From Candidula unifasciata (Eukaryota; Mollusca; Gastropoda; Stylommatophora; Geomitridae): a stretch of DNA of 64,000 nt. Below, piece by piece: positions 61,101 through 64,000 of the stretch; positions within the stretch are counted from its first letter, which is position 1, and each line of letters starts with the position of its first letter. The translations under genes were made by a program, and so were the position numbers. Below the pieces are notes generated by a model. The model made no database searches. It was given only the letters and a program-made list of their open reading frames with translations, and had not been told where the DNA came from. The stretch lies in NCBI GenBank assembly GCA_905116865.2, contig CAJHNH020002557.1, positions 642,501 to 706,500 on the forward strand, read 5' to 3'.

Positions 61101-62116
61101 CCATCCGCACATACGGCCAACCACGCTTATGGCCATCCGCACTTACGACCAGCCACGCTTACAGCCATCCGCACTTACGACCAGCCACGCTTACGGCCAT
61201 CCGCACTTACGACCGCACACAAAATGAGTAAATAAAAATATTAAATAAAAAAGATAACTGCATATTAAGGGTCAAAAGGTTACAGGAACTGATGCCTAGA
61301 GCGCTGCGGGGTCTAAACATACTTATGCTGATTGAGTGTTTGTGTTTTATGTACAATTGTATCCATTGCACAGTGCTGGTATTCTTTGTTTGTTTCTCCT
61401 GACAGATTCGGGTGAAAGATCAATGAGCAGAGGCTGGGATGCCCACACGGTGGAAACACAGAAAATCGATGTCACCATCCCCTTCTTCACGATCACTGTC
61501 TTGTTGGAAGATCCCGAACCATGTACAGTCATTGCTGGCTCTGCTTGCACACTTGCTGCCAAATCTGCCAACTCTTTATCAGGTTCCTCTGTTGCCAAAG
61601 CGACTAGTTCGTTGTCTTGCTCTCCATCTTCCTCTTTTCCTCCGAAATCTTTCTCCAAGAATTGCCAGTATTCCGGTCCATCAAGTTTACCAGCGTCTTT
61701 CACGGGAATCACATCACAGTTTCAGCATATGGCAGGTCATGCAGATAACTCTTCTTTTGGAGCTAGCCAAGCTCCTGCATCTTTCAGAACACCAATTGGA
61801 GAAGACGATGAAGATGAAGAAGATGATGAATATCACGACAGTGGTGATTATTTTGATAATTCTCTTGGTGCTGCCCCAACAGATGGGCAGAAATTCAAGG
61901 CGGCCAGTGGTCACACGGCACAAAATCCAACCAGAGCTATACGACACAGTCTGCAAGGCCATTAGGTTCACCTGCCAGCTTGGACATGAGCGGCAATAAA
62001 TTACAAGAAGTGGCTGTCAGATATTTCGAGGCCATGGCCAAACTGGAGAATATTCATGCCCCGTTGCAACAACAGAGAGATAAAGTGGCAGCTCTTCTCC
62101 CGCTTGATCATCTCGG
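43906..62116 (+). CDS. ATG2: Autophagy-related protein 2 homologue (5' part)
   Basis: ATG2 is a rod-shaped lipid-transfer protein that bridges the ER and the growing phagophore and also acts at lipid droplets. Exons: 43906-44091, 45813-45978, 46781-46948, 47978-48065, 48702-48882, 53762-53959, 56458-56554, 57601-57771, 58739-58876, possibly 59632-59664, then 61406 to about 61735 or 61843, and 61966-62116. Junction phases agree. The start ATG is directly preceded by an in-frame TGA. The chorein-like amino end shows YIQKHLGEFL and DQVDLGLDGGSLASL, followed by LVDGYIDTLHLQIPW. Later blocks align in order with vertebrate ATG2: KTEKSPGVCVELLIHRLDYY, PGPA/MNVSWNMESFHLFISP, SEEDMFFSA and LLPLDHLG. 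The rest lies beyond the window (vertebrate ATG2 is about 1,900-2,100 residues). Whether it is ATG2A- or ATG2B-like cannot be said. Confidence 0.93.
44092..44800. other. ATG2 intron 1, unassigned part
   Basis: No repeat or exon recognised in the first 700 bp of intron 1. Confidence 0.4.
44801..44905 (+). mobile_element. LINE 3' end fragment
   Basis: CTGCTGAAGATGGGGATGG and GATGTCAATTCTTTATTCAA mark the 3' untranslated end of the RNase H-type LINE. Confidence 0.65.
45153..45415 (-). mobile_element. SINE-like repeat, (GAA)-tail family
   Basis: Diverged reversed copy in ATG2 intron 1: TTCTTCCCGCTTCTTCTGGC, CAGATCTGGCTTATTTGTATG, GTTGACTCTCACAATATG. Confidence 0.7.
45813..45978 (+). CDS. ATG2: ATG2 exon 2
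   Basis: Acceptor GTATTTCAG|ACAATA, donor GTTG|GTAAGT. Continues the chorein region with NVPFTLVDGYIDTLHLQIPW. Confidence 0.93.
45986..46520 (-). pseudogene. RTE-like LINE 3' end split by a SINE
   Basis: In ATG2 intron 2. The minus strand of 46249-46520 reads QKVILPKVDVFWSYETSR, then VMEGTDSGKQGRPSRRW and MRATFF, as in the LINE at 4741. Its (ATG)n tail appears as CATCATCATT at 45988-45997, beyond the SINE at 46013-46234, so the SINE landed in the LINE tail. Confidence 0.75.
46013..46234 (+). mobile_element. tRNA-derived SINE (family E), poly-A tail, with TSD
   Basis: Head with TCTAGCGTAGTTGGC (box A) and GGGTTCAATCCCCGG (box B), ending in a run of about 16 A. A perfect 14-bp duplication ATCAATAGGTGCTT flanks it (45999-46012, 46235-46248). 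It differs in tail type from the other SINE families here. Confidence 0.9.
46567..46780 (+). repeat. 66-bp tandem copies of the exon 3 acceptor
   Basis: Three units of 66 bp end at the true exon 3 acceptor. Each contains GTCTTCAG followed by ATGTAGGCCTTGATGTGAAG, close to the true junction CATCAG|ATGAAGGCCTTGATGTC. The duplicated exon part hits an in-frame TAG after about 13 codons (frame as for exon 3) and has no good donor. Confidence 0.88.
46781..46948 (+). CDS. ATG2: ATG2 exon 3
   Basis: Acceptor TTTCATCAG|ATGAAG, donor TCCTCAA|GTATGA. Encodes DEGLDVRSVFESM to SVELMSEFISS. Confidence 0.88.
47145..47290. repeat. 20-bp minisatellite
   Basis: About seven units of TGTCCCTGTGGGTATCCAAA. A single copy with the same flank (ACTTTCTAAAAATTGGCGTG) occurs at 47721-47762 after a LINE fragment, so the array may derive from that LINE's 3' end. 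Confidence 0.93.
47330..47765 (+). pseudogene. LINE carboxyl-terminal fragment
   Basis: In ATG2 intron 3. The + frame reads MRYLTKMVQVTSRYRVHN, then VDQSQLWWFGHVFRM and RPPGPAGKTTSDS, followed by DREVWQSLLQM. These are LINE carboxyl-end motifs of the same family as 52170-53370 on the minus strand. Confidence 0.75.
47978..48065 (+). CDS. ATG2: ATG2 exon 4
   Basis: Acceptor TTGTCTAG|TTACAT, donor CATCG|GTAAGT. Encodes TSRIQVKMKDIVIKTEKSPG, aligning with the RRIKVTF...VEHSPG block of vertebrate ATG2. Confidence 0.93.
48254..48497 (-). mobile_element. SINE-like repeat, (GAA)-tail family, with TSD
   Basis: 244 bp in ATG2 intron 4, bounded by a perfect 12-bp duplication ATCTCCCGTACT (48242-48253 and 48498-48509). 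It is well conserved, and one of the best-preserved copies in the window. Confidence 0.9.
48702..48882 (+). CDS. ATG2: ATG2 exon 5
   Basis: Acceptor TTTGCCAG|GCTGG, donor ACTATG|GTAATG. Encodes LDYYDKDSSTSKEKK and PPGFSTKILEITKVTLNLEE. Confidence 0.93.
48957..49178. repeat. (ATC)n microsatellite, expanded LINE tail
   Basis: About 220 bp of ATC with regular TTC interruptions. On the minus strand it follows the LINE end NGPAI directly, where this LINE family ends in (ATG)n. Frames of only H, S, D or M are artefacts. Confidence 0.96.
49180..49994 (-). pseudogene. RTE-like LINE 3' region split by a SINE
   Basis: In ATG2 intron 5. Minus strand: IKIIILRACIFPVATYGCDS, FELKGYRKILRISWTKK and NIDILKDLNIKEDWLI (49994-49710). 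After a frameshift follow VPGRSGRGRPTRRWAQDKS and VIEAGELTREQI (to about 49548). A SINE then intervenes (49240-49535). The LINE resumes with FGQTLMRVTFCNGPAI at about 49235-49180 and ends in the (ATG) array. Confidence 0.9.
49240..49535 (+). mobile_element. SINE-like repeat, (GAA)-tail family, inside a LINE
   Basis: Full-length forward copy: head with GTGTGGGTTTCGGGG, AAGAATAGACCCACTGCC, the GTCGTAAGAGTCGACTAATT block and a tail of five GAA. It separates two parts of the LINE reading frame, so it inserted after the LINE. Confidence 0.88.
49995..50359. other. ATG2 intron 5, unassigned part
   Basis: Probably further LINE sequence on the minus strand up to about 50105; beyond that nothing recognised. 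Confidence 0.4.
50360..50727. repeat. Minisatellite, about 46 bp, left half
   Basis: About eight units of a TACAAGACTACAAGGTCTTA ... CTACATCCTAGGGTAGAAG type. The array is interrupted by an insertion at 50728 and resumes at 51453. Confidence 0.93.
50728..51452 (+). mobile_element. Probable solo LTR with 5-bp TSD
   Basis: A 725-bp insertion splits the minisatellite. It begins TGACGTGTGCG and ends GCACACAACA, so it has the TG...CA ends and short imperfect inverted termini of an LTR. A 5-bp duplication GAAGT flanks it (50723-50727 and 51453-51457). There is no coding sequence. A TATA box lies at 51088-51095. The parent superfamily is unknown; 5-bp duplications fit Ty3/Gypsy- or BEL-type elements. 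Confidence 0.82.
51088..51095 (+). promoter_or_regulatory. TATA box in the solo LTR
   Basis: TATAAAAA in the middle of the LTR-like insertion, as expected for a retrotransposon promoter. It gives the element's orientation as +. Confidence 0.5.
51453..51860. repeat. Minisatellite, about 46 bp, right half
   Basis: About nine further units of the array at 50360, directly after the target duplication. Confidence 0.93.
52016..52085 (+). mobile_element. SINE-like repeat fragment, (GAA)-tail family
   Basis: A 70-bp piece with TTCCTTCAAAGTTGAAGTGC and GAGGAACCAAAGGTTTGCATG, matching the middle of the family. Confidence 0.55.
52170..53370 (-). pseudogene. LINE reverse transcriptase, degraded, split by a SINE
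   Basis: In ATG2 intron 5, minus strand. EFLSKLQKLCKNSRSNVEEL, GVRQSNILSPYLFILMMDDV and LAFADDVALIA (53139-53107, the catalytic FADD box) are followed by INRGFL-type and KMRPICISE-like blocks to about 52640. After a SINE (52325-52615) the carboxyl end RSHSYNGLDMYAEQ and GLLGRQHPTVSDWNG continues to 52170. Several frameshifts are present. Confidence 0.82.
52325..52615 (-). mobile_element. SINE-like repeat, (GAA)-tail family, inside a LINE
   Basis: Full-length reversed copy between two parts of the LINE. Near-matching 11-bp flanks GTAACTGTGAC (about 52318) and GTAACTGAGAC (about 52616) are the likely target duplication. Confidence 0.83.
53450..53470. repeat. C run then T run
   Basis: About 17 C followed by about 10 T at 53451-53479. 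Confidence 0.85.
53500..53690 (+). mobile_element. SINE-like repeat, (GAA)-tail family, old copy
   Basis: Diverged forward copy: GCAGACTAATTAGTGG, ACTCAAGTTCTGGAACAAGAC, CAACCAGAACTTTCCACC, ending at GCTAAGAAGAAAG, 70 bp before ATG2 exon 6. Confidence 0.65.
53762..53959 (+). CDS. ATG2: ATG2 exon 6
   Basis: Acceptor AAATCTTAG|GCATTT, donor CCTGCT|GTAAGT; 66 codons, phase 0. Serine-rich and acidic in the middle, then VTIQIKNDDQLPGPA. Confidence 0.93.
54030..54330 (-). pseudogene. LINE carboxyl-terminal fragment
   Basis: Minus strand: ITNSKAETRLANQMICPIRR, PWHTRHTPKQDKDLKQKG and EKLQNPNVSMIEAS, a LINE carboxyl end of another family, in ATG2 intron 6. Confidence 0.65.
54366..55126. repeat. Minisatellite, about 46 bp, derived from LINE
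   Basis: About 16-17 units of TTCTCAGAATACCATGTACA plus GTAGAGCTTTTGAGCTGTACAG. The unit corresponds to the AFELK...RKILRIPW segment of the RTE-like LINE (compare 4795-4860). The next sequence, 55127-55185, continues the same LINE in frame as KKNRNTDILKDINIKKDLL. Confidence 0.95.
55127..55187 (+). mobile_element. RTE-like LINE fragment
   Basis: Encodes RNTDILKDINIKKDLL directly after the 46-bp array; it marks the parent LINE of that array. Confidence 0.75.
55188..56005. repeat. Minisatellite, 32-38 bp, with 356-bp higher-order repeat
   Basis: Units of GGCTAGTGTTGGTGAAAGCG plus CTAACTCACCTT, some with an extra GTTAGT or GTTGGT. The order of unit variants from 55261 to about 55575 recurs from 55617 to about 55930, an offset of 356 bp. 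Confidence 0.95.
56006..56457. other. ATG2 intron 6, unassigned part
   Basis: No recognised repeat or exon. Confidence 0.4.
56458..56554 (+). CDS. ATG2: ATG2 exon 7
   Basis: Acceptor TTTTTCCCACACAG|ATGAAT, donor ACTAAAA|GTAGGT. Encodes NVSWNMESFHLFISPKLL, aligning with the GxLxSLHLLLTPRQL block of vertebrate ATG2. Confidence 0.92.
56850..57480 (+). pseudogene. LINE carboxyl-terminal fragment with tandem array
   Basis: In ATG2 intron 7. After the array the + frame reads LTWEIEGLSKRGYLRETL, then a stop, then VMREAKAAGLDSFHDIEVIS and QDRRECEKRLRAPC, the standard LINE ending. Confidence 0.82.
56862..57290. repeat. Minisatellite, 46 bp, derived from LINE
   Basis: Nine to ten units of GGACGAGACAAACAGAGAAG plus GTGGCACTATATTGGACACATCCTG. 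One unit encodes RRWHYIGHILGRD, the LINE block that normally precedes the ALTWxPEGKR motif found right after the array. Confidence 0.95.
57601..57771 (+). CDS. ATG2: ATG2 exon 8
   Basis: Acceptor TTACTTACTAG|GGTCAA, donor GCGG|GTAATA. Encodes SKKVPEQIPMTNEDFEFCRR to MEMMHGGSA. Confidence 0.93.
57866..58136. repeat. Minisatellite, 31 bp
   Basis: About nine units of CTTCTAGACTGAACAACCAC plus ACTTGATCAAA in ATG2 intron 8. Confidence 0.95.
58137..58690. repeat. Minisatellite, 27 bp
   Basis: About 20 units of TGTTCTACTCTCATTACATT plus TATCATT, directly after the 31-bp array. Tyrosine/histidine-rich frames are artefacts. Confidence 0.95.
58739..58876 (+). CDS. ATG2: ATG2 exon 9
   Basis: Acceptor TTTGTTTTAG|ATTTTA, donor ACAACTG|GTAAGC. 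Encodes ILSEEDMFFSAYPAAYKSS, equivalent to the DLFFSM block of vertebrate ATG2, then a serine-rich linker. Confidence 0.92.
59378..59505 (-). mobile_element. SINE-like repeat fragment, (GAA)-tail family
   Basis: Reversed fragment with CTGCAGTCCTGTTCCAGAAC, CCGTTTTACAGATCTGACTT and CTCAGGCAGATGCAC. Confidence 0.65.
59632..59664 (+). CDS. ATG2: Candidate 33-nt ATG2 micro-exon
   Basis: Between strong splice signals, TTTTCTCTACAG before and GTAAGT after, and exactly 11 codons long. Exon 9 can join it or exon 11 without a frame change. In frame it adds ASAFSHARKSR to a serine-rich linker. The linker is not conserved, so homology cannot confirm it. Confidence 0.45.
59815..59965 (-). mobile_element. 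SINE-like repeat fragment, (GAA)-tail family
   Basis: Reversed head half: TTAGTTGACTCTTATGACATG, CGCAGTGGGTCTATC, GGAACCCACACGTGG. Confidence 0.65.
60180..60890 (-). pseudogene. RNase H-type LINE, RNase H domain and 3' end
   Basis: In the ATG2 intron before exon 11. Minus strand: LKMEVEAVSAAFRWFENQ and THVVIVTDSQNMLRKVK (60856-60690) with the catalytic glutamate and aspartate. VLGNKQADSLVG-type sequence (about 60600) and the 3' end down to 60180 follow. It serves here as the reference for the minisatellites at 33.7-34.9 and 39-41 kb because its own sequence has not expanded. Confidence 0.85.
61070..61216. repeat. Minisatellite, about 32 bp
   Basis: Four to five units of CATCCGCACTTACGACCAGC plus CACGCTTACGGC. 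Confidence 0.92.
61406..61843 (+). CDS. ATG2: ATG2 exon 11 (3' boundary uncertain)
   Basis: Acceptor CTCCTGACAG|ATTCGG. Encodes DVTIPFFTITVLLEDPEP, matching the TLGGVTLTLLQTS block of vertebrate ATG2, then a long serine-rich linker with an acidic stretch. The frame ends in a TAG at 61963. Conserved sequence resumes in another frame at 61966, so the exon must end earlier: candidate donors are after 61735 and 61843, or an indel is present. Confidence 0.75.
61966..62116 (+). CDS. ATG2: ATG2 exon 12
   Basis: Proposed acceptor CCATTAG|GTTCAC, donor CTCGG|GTATGC. Encodes SGNKLQEVAVRYFEAMAKL and VAALLPLDHLG, the sequence before the HLRLTGTAV block of vertebrate ATG2, which would open the next exon outside the window. 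Confidence 0.75.
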
Positions 62117-62149
62117 GTATGCTGCTCGTTTGTCCACATCTTCTTTGTA

Positions 62150-62415
62150 TAATCTCTTTGTTATTGCTCTGTTATTTGTATCTTCTCATTGTTATTGGTT
62201 GGTTCTTTGTATACTCTCATTGTCTTTGTTTTGTTCTTTGTATCTTCTCCATTTTATCATTTTGTTCTTTGTATATTCTCATTGTTATTGTTCATTGTGT
62301 ATTTATATGTTTATTGTTTTGTTCTTTGTATACTTTCATTGTTTTTTGTCTTTTCTTTGTATACTTTCATTGTTTTTGTTTTTTCTTTGTATCTTCTCAT
62401 TGTTATTGTGTCTTA
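62150..62415. repeat. Minisatellite, about 32 bp, left part
   Basis: Degenerate units of TTGTTCTTTGTATCTTCTCA plus TTGTTATTG, interrupted by a SINE and continuing at 62670. Confidence 0.9.
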
Positions 62416-62669
62416 TCATTCTTCTTCTTCTTCTTTGCGTTCACCAGCTGTACACTCTGGCGTAAAGTTCTGGTTGTTCGTCCACTTTTGGACTGCAGTC
62501 CTGCTCCAGAACCTGAGTGTTGCATGTGCATCAGTTTTACAGATCTAATTCAATTGAATGCAGACTGCTGGTTCCTTGCCTCTCAGGGAGATGCACTCCG
62601 ACTTCAAAAGAAGCTCCCCAGTTAGTCGACTCTTACGACATGCTTTTGGGTAGGCAGTGGGTCTATTCT
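62416..62669 (-). mobile_element. SINE-like repeat, (GAA)-tail family, inside a minisatellite
   Basis: Well-preserved reversed copy from TTCTTCTTCTTCTTTGCG to GGCAGTGGGTCTATTC. It separates two parts of one minisatellite. Confidence 0.85.
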
Positions 62670-63125
62670 TATTGTTTTGCTCTTTGTATCTTCTTATTTT
62701 TATTGTTTTGCTCTTTGTATCTTCTTATTTTTATTGTTTTGCTCTTTGTATCTTCTTATTTTTATTGTTTTGCTCTTTGTATCTTCTTATTTTTATTGTT
62801 TTGCTCTTTGTATCTTCTTATTTTTATTGTTTTGTTCTTTGTATCTTCTTTTTATTGTTTTGCTCTTTGTATCTTCTTATTTTTATTGTTTTGCTCTTTG
62901 TATCTTCTTATTTTTATTGTTTTGTTCTTTGTATCTTCTTATTTTTATTGTTTTGCTCTTTGTATCTTCTTATTTTTATTGTTTTGTTCTTTGTATCTTC
63001 TTATTTTTATTGTTTTGCTCTTTGTATCTTCTTATTTTTATTGTTTTGTTCTTTGTATCTTCTCATTGTTATTGTTTTGTTCTTTGTATAATCTTATTCT
63101 TATTATTCTGTTATTTTTATATTCT
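62670..63125. repeat. Minisatellite, 32 bp, right part
   Basis: About 13 nearly identical units of TTATTGTTTTGCTCTTTGTA plus TCTTCTTATTTT; more homogeneous than the left part. Confidence 0.95.
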
Positions 63126-63164
63126 TAACCTAAGAACAGTGAATCTGTTGCTTGGCAGTAACCT

Positions 63165-63365
63165 TTTTTTTCTTCTTCTTTGTGGAAATCCCTGGACTTT
63201 GGTCTTCTTCCAGAACTTGAGTTTTGTTTGCATGTCTGTTTTACAGTTCTGGCTTATCTTTATGCAGAATGTTGGTTCTTCGCCTCTCAGGCAGATGTAT
63301 TTTGACTTTAAAGGGAGCAAGCCTCACTAGTTGCTATTTACAACATGTTTGTTAGGAAACAGTAA
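63165..63365 (-). mobile_element. SINE-like repeat, (GAA)-tail family, diverged
   Basis: Reversed copy: TTCTTCTTCTTTGTGG, CCAGAACTTGAGTTTTG, CTCAGGCAGATGTATTTTGAC. Confidence 0.65.
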
Positions 63366-63439
63366 ATTTACAGCAAAGAAGGGCAGCAGATCCTACACAG
63401 TGACACCAGCGAACCAAAATCGTGATATATTTGCAGCTC

Positions 63440-64000
63440 AGAGAATTCTTCTGTGTTAGCAACAAAGAGGCCAAGAATTCTTCTGTATTAGTGCCTGGAA
63501 AGCCGTTATTTCTTCTGTGTTAACAACTGGAAAGCCATTAATTCTTCTGTGTTAACAACTTGGAAGCCGTTATTTCTTCTGTGTTAACAACTGGAAAGCC
63601 ATTAATTCTTCTGTGTTAACAACTTGGAAGCCATTAATTCTTCTGTGTTAACAACTTGGAAGCCATTAATTCTTCTGTGTTAACAACTTGGAAGCCATTA
63701 ATTCTTCTGTGTTAACAACTTGGAAGCCATTAATTCTTCTGTGTTAACAACTGGAAAGCCATTAATTCTTCTGTGTTAACAACTTAGAAGCCATTAATGC
63801 TTCTGTGTTAACAACTTGGAAGCCATTAATTCTTCTGTGTTAACAACTTGGAAGCCATTAATTCTTCTGTGTTAACAACTTGGAAGCCATTAATTCTTCT
63901 GTGTTAACAACTTGGAAGCCATTAATTCTTCTGTGTTAACAACTTGGAAGCCATTAATTCTTCTGTGTTAACAACTTGGAAGCCATTAATTCTTCTGTGT
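63440..64000. repeat. Minisatellite, 32 bp, running off the window
   Basis: About 17 units of AATTCTTCTGTGTTAACAAC plus TTGGAAGCCATT; variation is concentrated in the first units and the last ones are identical. It continues past the right edge. Confidence 0.96.

Noticed and set aside
61347..61712. Minus-strand 121-codon frame opposite ATG2 exon 11
   Set aside because: It is an antisense shadow of the coding exon, whose + strand reading aligns with ATG2.
62056..63330. Hydrophobic open frames (IVLLFVSSYFYC repeats) looking like membrane proteins
   Set aside because: They come from the T-rich 32-bp minisatellite.

Overview
The window is animal nuclear DNA that is very rich in repeats. Two split protein-coding genes, both on the + strand, lie in the right-hand part; everything else I can identify is transposable-element debris and tandem repeats. 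The organism is most likely a metazoan with a bloated genome. I lean towards a mollusc, perhaps a gastropod, because of the style of the LINEs, tRNA-derived SINEs and huge tetranucleotide arrays. That is an impression, not a proof. There is no sign of bacterial gene organisation.

Genes. (1) BCS1L, the mitochondrial AAA chaperone of respiratory complex III, is complete in four coding exons (28253-35942). GT-AG junctions join into a 415-residue protein, close to the 419 of human. (2) About 8 kb downstream in the same direction begins an ATG2 homologue, the lipid-transfer protein of autophagosome growth. Its start is at 43906, and eleven or twelve exons reach 62116. They encode roughly the first third of the protein, and the gene runs off the right edge. 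The two genes share no pathway; they are simply neighbours.

Layout. 1-28 kb is intergenic: microsatellites (CAGA, GA, a 2.2-kb GACT satellite, AAAG, GAA, GATA), two inverted copies of a non-autonomous hAT transposon with 8-bp target duplications, a foldback element, several SINE families and fragments of two or more LINE families. 28-36 kb is BCS1L with introns full of minisatellites. 36-44 kb is intergenic and holds a 2.3-kb minisatellite inside a LINE copy and a 1.2-kb polypurine minisatellite ending just before ATG2. 44-64 kb is ATG2, whose introns contain nested LINE/SINE insertions, a 725-bp element that looks like a solo LTR splitting a minisatellite, and many tandem arrays.

The most interesting pattern is that at least five minisatellites here (33.7-34.1, 34.1-34.9, 39.0-41.2, 54.4-55.1 and 56.9-57.3 kb) are tandem amplifications of short pieces of LINE coding or 3' sequence, still flanked by the rest of the same LINE. 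Simple-sequence arrays also sit exactly where SINE (GAA) and LINE (ATG) tails end. Retrotransposon copies thus appear to be the seeds of much of the tandem repetition. A second notable point is a short tandem duplication in ATG2 intron 2 that copies the acceptor and start of exon 3, leaving three decoy 3' splice sites.
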